Positions 8,126 to 17,762 are shown, counted from the stretch's first letter. The stretch is DNA of 64,000 bases from JACMQX01 sp044225675 (GCA_044225675.1 JBGAIH010000012.1:62001-126000); one strand, 5' to 3'. Made by a program: numbers and translations. The notes: generated by a model from the letters alone, not told the origin.

Positions 8126-8914
8126 CTATTTTCCCAGTATTCTGGAAAATAGACTCCGCTTTCGGGAGCCTTCGCTGGCCTGCGCCAGCAGGACGGAAAT
8201 ATTATCGCGGCCGCCCTTCGCGTTCGCCGCTTCGATGAGCTGGCCCGCGATCTGCTGCAGCGTCGCCGGGGCCTTGAGGATCTCGGCGATCCCCGCATCA
8301 TCCACCATGTCCGACAGACCGTCGGAACACATCAGGTAAATGTCGCCCGGCTCGACCGCATGCTCGTTGACCTCGAGCAGCACGGTGTCCTCGACCCCGA
8401 GCGCCCGGGTCACCAGGTTCTTGTTCATGGACGTGGCCGCCTGCTCGGGCGTGATCAGGCCGGCATCGATCTGCTCCTGCAAGAGCGAATGGTCCTTGGT
8501 AACCTGGGCGAACTCGCCATTGCGAAGGCGGTAGCAACGGGAGTCGCCAATGTGGCCGAGCATCACCCGCGCGTCCTGGAAGACGCCGATCACCAGCGTC
8601 GTGCCCATGCCGGTGTACTGCGGATTGGAGTTGGCGGCGTTGAAGATCGAGCGGTTGGCGTTCTCGACGCAGATCTCCATCGCGCGGCGCACTTCCTTCG
8701 CATTGGCGTGGCGCCCCGCCTGGGAGAGCCAGCGCCCCATCTCCGACTTGATGAAAGTGGTCGCCATGCCGCTGGCGATTTCGCCGGCGTTGTAGCCGCC
8801 CATGCCGTCGGCAAGAATGCCCAGACGCGCGAGCGCATCGAACGTCACGGAATCCTCGTTGTTGTCCCGCGCGAGGCCCGGATCGGTATGCGTGCAAAAC
8901 TCGTAAATCATCAT
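8126..8914 (-). CDS. PP2C-family Ser/Thr protein phosphatase (PstP/Stp1-like)
   Basis: 262 residues. Diagnostic PP2C motifs are in order: RDNNED (16-21), ILADGMGGYNAGE (metal Asp at 36), GDSRCYRL, DHSLLQEQIDAG, MCSDGLSDMV and GGRDNISVLL. It should dephosphorylate Ser/Thr-phosphorylated proteins using Mn2+/Mg2+, most likely substrates of the adjacent kinase. There are two adjacent ATG codons (8914 and 8911). It starts 9 bases after the kinase stop, so the two are probably co-translated. No membrane segment is visible, unlike mycobacterial PstP. Confidence 0.93.
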   Translation of the reverse strand: MMIYEFCTHTDPGLARDNNEDSVTFDALARLGILADGMGGYNAGEIASGMATTFIKSEMGRWLSQAGRHANAKEVRRAMEICVENANRSIFNAANSNPQYTGMGTTLVIGVFQDARVMLGHIGDSRCYRLRNGEFAQVTKDHSLLQEQIDAGLITPEQAATSMNKNLVTRALGVEDTVLLEVNEHAVEPGDIYLMCSDGLSDMVDDAGIAEILKAPATLQQIAGQLIEAANAKGGRDNISVLLAQASEGSRKRSLFSRILGK

Positions 8915-8923
8915 GAACCCGGG

Positions 8924-11785
8924 CTAGCTCTCCAGATCACTGCCGCCACCGGCAGGGGCTTGTCCTGGCGGACGGGCAACGACCGTCTTGTCGAAGGCGG
9001 CGCTGTCGCCGACGTTGACTTTCTGGGTCGCATCATAGACGGGTGCGGCACCCGGGTTCGCAATCTGCGTCTTTTCGAAGGTGTCGGCAGCCGGCGGCCG
9101 GGCGAATACGGCGGTCTTGTCAGCCTGGCCTGCCGCCGATTCGCCAGCCGGCACCGAGAACACGGCCGTTTTTTCCGAGCCCGCTGCAGCCGACCCCGCC
9201 GCAGCGGCCCCCGCAACCGACGCCACAGCCGCAGGCTGCGCGCCCGCAGGAGCAGCCGTGCCGGACAGCTCGGCCAGCGCCAGCCGCAGGTCGCCTGCGA
9301 ACTGATCGCCATCCTGATAACGCGTTTCGGGCCGCTTGCTCATCGAAAGCGCCACGATGTTCGCAATCCGCTCGGACATCTGCGGCCGGATGATGCGGAT
9401 GTCGGGCGCCTCCTCGTTGGCGATCTTGTACATCAGCTCGGCCATGGAGTCGCCCCGGAAAGGCAGCACGCCGGTGAGCATCTGGAACAGCATGACACCC
9501 AGGGAGTAGAGATCGGAGCGGCCATCGACCTTCTTGCCGGCGATCTGCTCGGGCGACATGAAGCTCGGCGTGCCCAGCACCAGGCCCGTCTTGGTCTTGC
9601 TCGAATCGGTGATCCGCGCGATGCCGAAGTCGGTCACCTTGACGGTGTCGCTGTCGAGCTCATACATGATGTTGGCCGGCTTGATGTCGCGGTGAACCAC
9701 GTTCTGGCGATGGGCGTAGGCCAGGGCCTCGGCCACGCGGGCCACGATGGAGATGACCTTGGCCGGCGGCAGCAGCTGTCCGTCCTTGCAGAAGTCGACC
9801 AGGTCCTTGCCCTTGAGGAACTCCATGGCGATATAGGCGAGGTCGTGCTCTTCGCCCGCGTCGAAGATGGTGACGATGTTCTGGTGCTGCAGGCGCCCTG
9901 CGGTCTCGGCCTCGCGGAAGAAACGTTCGCGAGCGTCTGCGAGTTCCTCGCCTTCGAATTCCTGGCTGAGCGCCATCGTCTTGATGGCCACCACGCGGCC
10001 GATCTTCGGGTCCTTGCCCAGGTAGACGACACCCATCGCGCCCTTGCCCAGCTCCTTTTCGACCTGGTAGCGCCCCAGCATCGGCTTTTCAACCGCACCG
10101 CCGTCGAGAAGCATTGTGCCGCCCGGATGCGCGCCGCCGCCACCGAGGATGACGGTCTCCGACAGATTCTTGGCGCGGTTGAGCTTGGCCTGCAGGTCCT
10201 TGAAGTTCTTGTTCCAGCTGGCCATGTGCTCATAGACCGACTGGGCCTTGTTGAACTGTCGCTTGCGCTCGAAATCGAGTGCCAGGTTGTACAGGTTCTC
10301 CATGACCGCATCGCTCATCGGCACGCGGCGGAACCGGTCAAAGGCCATGTCGAGCTGACCCTGGCCCTGCAGCGCCAGACCCATCATGCGGTTGGTCTCG
10401 GCCGACTCCTCGTCGGACTTGAGCTTGCCGGCCTCCGTCATGAGGAAGCGCTTGGTCGTGAGACCCAGATGCCCGAGCAGCAGCAGCGTGGCCGGGAACA
10501 CCAGCTTGAGCCACAGGGCCGAGCCCGACAGCAGGCCGAACTCCACCCCCAGCAGGACGATGAACAGCACGGCCGTGATGATCGCCGCCTTGCCGGCCGA
10601 CAGACGGGGCAGCGCCGCGATCAGGTAGGCCGCCACCAGCAGGAAAGCGCCGAGCGCCGCCCAGATTCCCCAGGACGGCTGCACGATGAAATGCTCGCCC
10701 AGGATGCTGGACGTGATGTGTGCAATGACTTCAGCCGGGCTCAGGCCGGGGCCCGCCGGTGTGGTGAAGAGGCTGCCCACGCCGCTGGCGGTCGCGCCGA
10801 TCACGACGATCTTGTCGGCGTACTTCGTCGCCGGAATCTTGCCCGACAGGACGTCGTAGAACGAATCGACCGCGAACGCCGGCTTGCCGCCGTCACCCTT
10901 GTAGAACTGGGGCAGCATGAGCGCGGATTCGTCAGTGCGAACGCGCAGTTTGCCGATCTGCACCGACTCGCCCAGATTGAGCTTGATGTCGCCAGGGCCC
11001 AGATTCAGGCTCTTGGCCGCTGCCAGCAGGGCCATCGACGGAATGCCCTTGCCGTTGTAGTTGACGAGCAGCGGCTCCTGCCGCACGGCACCGTCGACGT
11101 CCTGAATCTGATTCAGGTGACCGATGCCGGCCGCCGCGTTGCCGATGATCTCGATGGGCTGAAGGCCGCTCAAGGCCGGAATGGAAAAACCGCTGTTCTC
11201 GTCGACGGCGCTCTTGAGCGCATAGGGCGGGAGGGGATCGGACTTGCCCTGCTGCTCGCCGAGCTTGAAGACGGAGGGCACGAGCACATTGCCGGCCTTG
11301 GTCATGCTGGCGGCCAGCTTGGCGTCGGTGTCCAGCGCGACCTCGGCTTCGGCGATCACCTTGGCAAGCTGCTCCGTGACGCCTCCCTGGGCAGTGGCCG
11401 GGTCAGCGGCCGGCCCGAGAGCCTCCTTCATCTTGCGGATGAAGACCAGGCCGCGGTCGGTCTGCGGCTCGACGAAGAAGGCAGTGTGGACGATGGTCTT
11501 GGCCTTGGCGGCCGCCAGCTGGTCGATCAGCTGGGCATGGACGTCTCGCGGCCACGGCCAGCGGCCGATGTTGGCGATGCTCTGCTCGTCGATCGCGATG
11601 ACTGCGACGCGGTCGGACGGCTGGCGCGAGGTCTTGGTGCTCGCATAGTCATAGAAGCGGCGCTCCAGCGTACCGATGAAGTCGGTGGACTGGTGCAGGA
11701 TCACGACCGCCAAAACAATCAGCACCCCGGCGAACCAATCGGCGCGCCAGAACTGACTGCGTTTAGCTGATGAAGATGTGCTCAC
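8924..11785 (-). CDS. CHASE2-domain eukaryotic-type Ser/Thr protein kinase
   Basis: 953 residues from GTG 11785; a frame opening at TTG 11854 would add 23 unconvincing residues. Membrane anchor at about 17-31, extracytoplasmic CHASE2 sensor (about 35-370), three transmembrane helices (about 372-442), a helical TPR-like stretch (about 465-540), then a Hanks-type kinase domain (572-840). Motifs are P-loop GKGAMG (580-585), catalytic K602, HRDIKPANI (698-706), DFG (719-721) and SPEQIAG. The Ala/Pro tail carries EKTAVF (871), DKTAVF (889), EKTQIA (904), ATQKV (919) and DKTVVA (932), which look like repeated Thr phosphosites. The kinase domain is intracellular and C-terminal, the reverse of PknB. 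It is the first gene of the operon, and its CHASE2 matches that of the downstream cyclase. Confidence 0.93.
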   Translation of the reverse strand: MSTSSSAKRSQFWRADWFAGVLIVLAVVILHQSTDFIGTLERRFYDYASTKTSRQPSDRVAVIAIDEQSIANIGRWPWPRDVHAQLIDQLAAAKAKTIVHTAFFVEPQTDRGLVFIRKMKEALGPAADPATAQGGVTEQLAKVIAEAEVALDTDAKLAASMTKAGNVLVPSVFKLGEQQGKSDPLPPYALKSAVDENSGFSIPALSGLQPIEIIGNAAAGIGHLNQIQDVDGAVRQEPLLVNYNGKGIPSMALLAAAKSLNLGPGDIKLNLGESVQIGKLRVRTDESALMLPQFYKGDGGKPAFAVDSFYDVLSGKIPATKYADKIVVIGATASGVGSLFTTPAGPGLSPAEVIAHITSSILGEHFIVQPSWGIWAALGAFLLVAAYLIAALPRLSAGKAAIITAVLFIVLLGVEFGLLSGSALWLKLVFPATLLLLGHLGLTTKRFLMTEAGKLKSDEESAETNRMMGLALQGQGQLDMAFDRFRRVPMSDAVMENLYNLALDFERKRQFNKAQSVYEHMASWNKNFKDLQAKLNRAKNLSETVILGGGGAHPGGTMLLDGGAVEKPMLGRYQVEKELGKGAMGVVYLGKDPKIGRVVAIKTMALSQEFEGEELADARERFFREAETAGRLQHQNIVTIFDAGEEHDLAYIAMEFLKGKDLVDFCKDGQLLPPAKVISIVARVAEALAYAHRQNVVHRDIKPANIMYELDSDTVKVTDFGIARITDSSKTKTGLVLGTPSFMSPEQIAGKKVDGRSDLYSLGVMLFQMLTGVLPFRGDSMAELMYKIANEEAPDIRIIRPQMSERIANIVALSMSKRPETRYQDGDQFAGDLRLALAELSGTAAPAGAQPAAVASVAGAAAAGSAAAGSEKTAVFSVPAGESAAGQADKTAVFARPPAADTFEKTQIANPGAAPVYDATQKVNVGDSAAFDKTVVARPPGQAPAGGGSDLES

Positions 11786-11967
11786 TTCCCCGCCCCTCGT
11801 CCATGTGCTGGTCAAAAACCTTTGTGCAACAGACCAAGCGACCCGCCCGGGCAATGCCTCAGGCGGGTGCAGTGGTCCTGAGTATGAACGTTAACAGAGG
11901 GGCCCGCCCCGGACAAGGGACTTCTGGCGGCGCTCTCTGCGATATGTTGCAAATAAGTAGCACAGGC

Positions 11968-11999
11968 GCGCGTGCATCCGCACACGCGGACGCACGCGC
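11968..11999. repeat. Strong GC-rich hairpin between terC and kinase operon
   Basis: Outer arms GCGCGTGC (11968-11975) and GCACGCGC (11992-11999), one mismatched pair, inner arms TCCGC/GCGGA (11977-11981 and 11986-11990) and loop ACAC give a 13-pair stem with a single mismatch. It lies downstream of the terC stop and upstream of the kinase operon. No T-run follows on either strand, so it is not a standard terminator. It could be a Rho-assisted end, a leader structure or a protein site. Confidence 0.55.
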
Positions 12000-12022
12000 C
12001 CAGGCGCTGTTACGCGCCGCGG

Positions 12023-12712
12023 TCAGGACTGCGCTTCGGAGTGCCTGCCTCGGGCCTGCATGGCCTTGCCGACACCGACCACGAACACGGCGCCCGCCAC
12101 CGCAGCGGCGTAATGGAGCCAGGGATTGGCCGTGGCGACGTCCTTGAGGATGTTGTCGCTGACGATGGTCTCGCCCGCCACCCAGCCGATAAGCGCCGCG
12201 CCGAGGGTGATGATGATCGGGAAGCGCTCCATGAGCTTGACCATCAGCGTGGCGCCGAAGATCACGAGCGGAATGCTGATGGCCAGGCCGATGATCAGCA
12301 GCACCGTGCTGCCCTTGGCGGCGGCGGCGACGGCGATCACGTTGTCGAGGCTCATCACGAGGTCGGCGATCAGGATGGTCCGCACGGCCGCGAACATGCT
12401 GCCGTATTCCTTGCTTTCGCCTTCGTCGCCCTCTTCCTCGCCCAGCAGTTGCAGGCCGATCCACAGCAGCAGCAGACCGCCGATGATCTGCAGGAAGGAC
12501 AGCGCCAGCAGCTTGGCCGCCACGACGGTGAGCACGATCCGCAGGACGACTGCGGCGCCGGAGCCGAGCAGGATGGCCTGCTTCTGCTGCTGCGGCGGCA
12601 GCGAACGGGCCGCCAGCGCGATCACGACCGCGTTGTCACCCGACAGGATGATATTGATCCAGATGATCTTGACCAGGCCCACCCAGAAATCGGGGCTTTG
12701 CAGAAACTCCAT
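12023..12712 (-). CDS. TerC/YjbE-family integral membrane protein (putative metal transporter)
   Basis: 229 residues with about seven hydrophobic helices. The two internally related segments NIILSGDNAVVIALAAR (near residue 20) and ADLVMSLDNVIAVAAAA (near 115) carry the conserved Asp-Asn pairs of the TerC family, which is thought to export manganese or other cations. An acidic loop (GEEEGDEGES) joins the halves. ATG 12712 starts the conserved N-terminus. It is monocistronic between sucD and the kinase operon. I looked for a yybP-ykoY manganese riboswitch in the leader and did not recognise one. Confidence 0.85.
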   Translation of the reverse strand: MEFLQSPDFWVGLVKIIWINIILSGDNAVVIALAARSLPPQQQKQAILLGSGAAVVLRIVLTVVAAKLLALSFLQIIGGLLLLWIGLQLLGEEEGDEGESKEYGSMFAAVRTILIADLVMSLDNVIAVAAAAKGSTVLLIIGLAISIPLVIFGATLMVKLMERFPIIITLGAALIGWVAGETIVSDNILKDVATANPWLHYAAAVAGAVFVVGVGKAMQARGRHSEAQS

Positions 12713-12737
12713 TGATGCTCTCCAGTGTTATGAATGA

Positions 12738-12780
12738 GGAAAGCGCCCGGAACCTGGGGTTCGGAGCGCTTCCCTTTTTT
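12738..12780 (+). terminator. Terminator-like hairpin oriented to the plus strand, in the terC leader
   Basis: Left arm 12738-12754 and right arm 12758-12774 form a long stem with three mismatches and a three-base loop (TGG), followed by T6 (12775-12780) on the plus strand. No plus-strand gene ends here. On the minus strand it lies in the terC 5' leader, after sucD, with the A-run leading the stem. It may block antisense transcription into sucD or act as a leader structure. Confidence 0.5.
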
Positions 12781-12847
12781 GTGCGAGCCAGTTTAGCGGC
12801 TTGCGAATGATCCGGAGTTCGTAATTCTGCTTAGGGCCCCGGGGCTG

Positions 12848-13741
12848 TTACAGAAGCGACTTGAGCAGCTTGCCCATCTCGGAGGGGTTGCGGGTGACCT
12901 TGAAGCCGCACTCCTCCATGATGGCCAGCTTGGCGTCGGCCGTGTCGGCGCCACCCGAGATCAGCGCGCCGGCGTGGCCCATGCGCTTGCCGGGAGGTGC
13001 CGTGACGCCCGCGATGAAGCCGACGATCGGCTTCTTCATGTTGTCCTTGCACCAGCGCGCGGCGTCCGCCTCGTCGGGGCCGCCGATCTCGCCGATCATG
13101 ATGACGGCGTCGGTTTCCGGGTCGTCATTGAAGGCCTTCATGACGTCGATGTGCTTGAGGCCGTTGATCGGGTCGCCGCCGATGCCCACGGCGCTCGACT
13201 GGCCCAGGCCGATTTCGGTCAGCTGCGCCACGGCTTCGTAGGTCAGCGTGCCGGAGCGGCTGACCACGCCGATGCGGCCCTTGCGGTGGATATGGCCGGG
13301 CATGATGCCGATCTTGATTTCGTCGGGCGTGATGAGGCCGGGGCAGTTGGGGCCGAGCAGCAGCGTCTTCTTGCCGCCGGCAGCTTCCTTGGCCTTCATG
13401 CGGTTGCGCACTTCCAGCATGTCGCGCACCGGAATGCCTTCGGTGATGCAGATGGCGAGATCGAGGTCGGCCTCGACAGCCTCCCAGATCGCGGCGGCGG
13501 CGCCTGCGGGCGGCACGTAGATCACCGACACGGTGGCGCCCGTCTGCTGGGCGGCTTCCTTGACGGAGGCGTAGATCGGGATGTTGAAGATCGACTCGCC
13601 CGCCTTCTTCGGATTCACACCGGCGACGAAGCAGTTCTTGCCGTTGGCGTACTCTTGGCACTTCTCGGTGTGGAACTGGCCGGTCTTGCCGGTGATGCCT
13701 TGCGTGATGACGCGGGTGTCTTTGTTGATGTAGATCGACAT
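12848..13741 (-). CDS. sucD: Succinyl-CoA ligase (ADP-forming) alpha subunit
   Basis: 297 residues, the normal SucD length. The N-terminal CoA-binding Rossmann domain starts MSIYINKDTRVITQGITGKT. LLGPNCPGLI and RSGTLTYEA are present, and the active-site His lies in GHAGALISGG near residue 253, where it is phosphorylated during turnover. With SucC it converts succinyl-CoA, ADP and phosphate to succinate, CoA and ATP in the TCA cycle. It follows sucC by 21 bases, so they form one operon. Confidence 0.97.
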   Translation of the reverse strand: MSIYINKDTRVITQGITGKTGQFHTEKCQEYANGKNCFVAGVNPKKAGESIFNIPIYASVKEAAQQTGATVSVIYVPPAGAAAAIWEAVEADLDLAICITEGIPVRDMLEVRNRMKAKEAAGGKKTLLLGPNCPGLITPDEIKIGIMPGHIHRKGRIGVVSRSGTLTYEAVAQLTEIGLGQSSAVGIGGDPINGLKHIDVMKAFNDDPETDAVIMIGEIGGPDEADAARWCKDNMKKPIVGFIAGVTAPPGKRMGHAGALISGGADTADAKLAIMEECGFKVTRNPSEMGKLLKSLL

Positions 13742-13762
13742 GATGTTCTCTTCCTGTCCTGC

Positions 13763-14929
<1,167 letters not shown>

Positions 14930-15108
14930 GAGGTCTCTCTCAGGATCTGGATGATTTTTCGCCCAACGGGGAACCGGGTGATGTGCGAAAGCTTCGCTGC
15001 GGTGAGCAACCGCCAACTGTATCATGCTGCAATGCACCAAAAGCTGACATGCCTTACAGTGCAGTTTTGACGTTCTCCTCCCAGGAACCCTTCAGGAACC
15101 CACGCCCC

Positions 15109-16029
15109 ATGCCCAAGGTTTTCATCGACGGCGAAGCCGGCACCACCGGCCTCCAGATCCGCGAGCGGCTTCAGCAGATGCCGCAGATCGAGCTCGTGAG
15201 CATTGCGCCCGAGCTGCGAAAGGACGCCGCCGCCAAGCGCGAGCTGATGGCCGGGGTCGATCTGGTGGTGCTGTGCCTGCACGATGATGCGGCCCGGGAA
15301 TCGGTTGCGATGATCGACGGCATCGCAGCGGCGCAGGGCCGGGGGCCCAAGGTCATCGATGCCTCCACCGCTCATCGCACAGCGGCTGGCTGGGTTTACG
15401 GATTCGCGGAACTTGCCGCCGGCCAGCGCGATGCCATCGTGCAGGCGCCTCGGGTGTCCAACCCGGGCTGCTACGCCACGGGCGCGATTGCGCTCCTGCG
15501 CCCGCTGGTCGATGCCGGCCTGGTGCCAGCTGACTTCCCGCTGTGCCTGCCCTCGGTCAGCGGCTACTCCGGTGGCGGCCGCACGATGATCGAGGCCTAT
15601 GAGCAGGGCGCGGCGCCGGCGTTCGAGACCTACGCACTCGGCCTGTCGCACAAGCATCTGCCCGAGATCATGAAGTACACCGGCCTGACGCGCCGGCCGA
15701 TCTTCATCCCCTCGGTCGGCAATTTCGCCCAGGGCATGCTGGTGGACCTGCCGCTGCATCTCGACACCCTGCCGGGCAAGCCGTCCGCGGCCGACCTCCA
15801 CGATGCGCTGACCGCCCACTATGCAGGCAGCGAGTGGGTGAGCGTGCTGCCGCCGACCGAGAGCGGCAAGCTCGACCCGCTGGCGCTCAACGGCACCAAC
15901 AAGATGGAACTGCGCGTGTTCTCCAACGCGCAGCATCAGCAGGCCGTGGCGATCGCCCGCCTGGACAACCTGGGCAAGGGCGCCAGCGGCGCTGCCGTGC
16001 AGAACCTCAAGCTGATGCTCGGGCTCTGA
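15109..16029 (+). CDS. argC: N-acetyl-gamma-glutamyl-phosphate reductase, type 2
   Basis: 306 residues from ATG 15109 (MPKVFIDGEAGTTGLQIRER); the longer upstream frame is not conserved-looking. The nucleotide-binding GEAGTTG and active-site Cys121 in VSNPGCYATGA mark ArgC. The short length and the FIDGEAGTTG start are those of the type 2 subfamily. It reduces N-acetylglutamyl phosphate to the semialdehyde with NADPH in arginine biosynthesis. It stands alone, divergent from sucCD and convergent with recX. Confidence 0.95.
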   Translation: MPKVFIDGEAGTTGLQIRERLQQMPQIELVSIAPELRKDAAAKRELMAGVDLVVLCLHDDAARESVAMIDGIAAAQGRGPKVIDASTAHRTAAGWVYGFAELAAGQRDAIVQAPRVSNPGCYATGAIALLRPLVDAGLVPADFPLCLPSVSGYSGGGRTMIEAYEQGAAPAFETYALGLSHKHLPEIMKYTGLTRRPIFIPSVGNFAQGMLVDLPLHLDTLPGKPSAADLHDALTAHYAGSEWVSVLPPTESGKLDPLALNGTNKMELRVFSNAQHQQAVAIARLDNLGKGASGAAVQNLKLMLGL

Positions 16030-16038
16030 GGCGAACGG

Positions 16039-16497
16039 TCAGAGGCAGTCTTCTTCGTCCGAACCTGCGACGACGCGGCGCAGCACCTCGGCGCCGAAGC
16101 CGCGCGACGCGAGAAACCGCATCTGCCGGCCCCGCTCTGTCGCATCGGCCGGGGGGGTTCCAAACTTGCGGCGCCAGACCTCCCGGGCCCGCTCGTACTC
16201 GCTGGCCTTGAGCGAGGCCATGGCCTCGCTGACCGCCTCCGCCGGCAGTCCTCGCGCGTTGAGCTCCTGGCGGATGCGCAGGGCACCCAGCTTGGGGGCC
16301 TTGCGGTGGACGATGGAGTCAACCACCCGCTGCTCCGACACGAAGCCCTTGGCCTGCAGTTCGTCAAGAACCCGCGCCAGCTCGCCGGGTTGCTGCTCGT
16401 GTACCGCGAGCTTGCGCTCCAGCTCAGCCCGCGAATGCTCGCGGGTGGCCAGGTAGCGCAGCGCCCGCCCCTTCAGCGACAGTTGCCCGAGTGGCAT
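16039..16497 (-). CDS. recX: RecA regulator RecX
   Basis: 152 residues made of tandem three-helix repeats (RALRYLATREHSRAELERKL, VDSIVHRKAPKLGALRIRQEL, REVWRRKFG), as in RecX. RecX binds RecA filaments and limits their growth and recombinase activity. It lies 77 bases downstream of recA in the same direction with no obvious terminator between, so SOS co-transcription is likely. Its C-terminus ends 9 bases from argC, convergently. Confidence 0.93.
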   Translation of the reverse strand: MPLGQLSLKGRALRYLATREHSRAELERKLAVHEQQPGELARVLDELQAKGFVSEQRVVDSIVHRKAPKLGALRIRQELNARGLPAEAVSEAMASLKASEYERAREVWRRKFGTPPADATERGRQMRFLASRGFGAEVLRRVVAGSDEEDCL

Positions 16498-16574
16498 GGA
16501 TCTGCCTGAGCCTTTCCGGATGGATGCGTTTCGGGGTGGATGCGTTCACACAGGGCACGGGGCGCGGCGTGCGC

Positions 16575-17621
16575 TCATTCCTGCTCGGCCACGTCGGGCA
16601 GCAGCGGAATGCCCAGCGACTCGCGCACCTTGTTCTCGATCTCGTGCGACAGCGCCGGGTTCTCGCGCAGGAACTCGCGCGCGTTGTCGCGGCCCTGGCC
16701 GATCTTCTCGCCGTTGTAGGCGTACCAGGCGCCGGACTTCTCGATGATGCGGGCCTCCACGCCCATGTCGATGATCTCGCCCTCGCGGCTGATGCCTTCG
16801 CCGAACAGGATGTCGAACTCGGCCGTCTTGAAAGGAGGCGACACCTTGTTCTTGACCACCTTCACCTTGGTCTCGTTGCCGATGGAGTCCTCGCCCTTCT
16901 TGATGGTGCCGGTGCGGCGGATATCCAGGCGCACGGAAGCGTAGAACTTGAGCGCATTGCCGCCCGTGGTGGTTTCGGGGCTGCCGAACATCACGCCGAT
17001 CTTCATCCGGATCTGGTTGATGAAGATGACCATGCAGTTGGCCTTCTTGATGGTGGCGGTGAGCTTGCGCAGGGCCTGGCTCATGAGGCGGGCCTGCAGG
17101 CCGGGCAGGGAATCGCCCATTTCACCCTCGAGTTCGGCCTTGGGCGTGAGCGCGGCGACCGAGTCGACCACGATCAGGTCGACCGCCCCCGAACGCACCA
17201 GCGAGTCCACGATCTCGAGCGCCTGCTCGCCGGTGTCGGGCTGGCTGATCAGCAGGTCCTGCAGATTGACGCCCAGGTTCTGCGCGTAATTGATGTCCAG
17301 CGCGTGCTCGGCATCGACGAAGGCGCACTGGCCGCCGAGCTTCTGCATTTCGGAGATGACCTGCAGCGTGAGCGTGGTCTTGCCCGAGGACTCCGGGCCG
17401 TAGATCTCGATGACGCGGCCGCGCGGCAGCCCGCCCACGCCCAGCGCGATGTCCAGCCCCAGCGAGCCGGTGGACACTACCTGGATGTCCTCGATCACTT
17501 CGCCTTCGCCCAGGCGCATGATCGTGCCCTTGCCGAACTGCTTTTCGATCTGCGCCAGCGCCGCCTGCAGGGCCTTGGCCTTTTCGCTGTTGGGACCGAG
17601 CCCCTTGACCGGTGCGTCCAT
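16575..17621 (-). CDS. recA: Recombinase RecA
   Basis: 348 residues from ATG 17621 (MDAPVKGLGPNSEKAKALQ). Walker A GPESSGKT is at 75-82. Also present are the MAW-type segment (DAEHALD), Walker B (LIVVDSVAAL), loop 2 (GSPETTTGGNALKFYASVR) and the acidic C-terminus. It catalyses strand exchange in homologous recombination and triggers LexA self-cleavage. A LexA-type box lies 61 bases upstream of the start codon. The frame continues upstream of the ATG, but those residues are not RecA-like. Confidence 0.98.
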   Translation of the reverse strand: MDAPVKGLGPNSEKAKALQAALAQIEKQFGKGTIMRLGEGEVIEDIQVVSTGSLGLDIALGVGGLPRGRVIEIYGPESSGKTTLTLQVISEMQKLGGQCAFVDAEHALDINYAQNLGVNLQDLLISQPDTGEQALEIVDSLVRSGAVDLIVVDSVAALTPKAELEGEMGDSLPGLQARLMSQALRKLTATIKKANCMVIFINQIRMKIGVMFGSPETTTGGNALKFYASVRLDIRRTGTIKKGEDSIGNETKVKVVKNKVSPPFKTAEFDILFGEGISREGEIIDMGVEARIIEKSGAWYAYNGEKIGQGRDNAREFLRENPALSHEIENKVRESLGIPLLPDVAEQE

Positions 17622-17679
17622 GGAAATCTCCTTGAAAATCAATGCGTTAGAGGGATCATCGCATCTGCTTTTAACCACA

Positions 17680-17699
17680 GGCTGGATGCTTGAACAGTA
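17680..17699 (-). promoter_or_regulatory. LexA (SOS) box of recA
   Basis: On the minus strand this reads TACTGTTCAAGCATCCAGCC. The core CTGT-N8-CCAG (17682-17697) differs from CTGT-N8-ACAG by one base. Its position upstream of recA is that expected for LexA repression. Confidence 0.75.
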
Positions 17700-17762
17700 G
17701 TCTATGAGGCTGCTTGTATTTGGTAAACAGATTTTTTCGTCAGTTTGCCTTACCATTTCAGC

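Noticed and set aside
1879..11785. Type VI secretion regulatory module (PpkA/PppA/Fha)
   Set aside because: Kinase, PP2C and FHA are present but there is no tss, hcp, vgrG or clpV gene, and the linked genes are a cyclase, an MBL protein and a PilB/GspE-type ATPase.
12713..12847. yybP-ykoY manganese riboswitch for terC
   Set aside because: I could not find the conserved internal loop motifs; only a terminator-like hairpin is clear.
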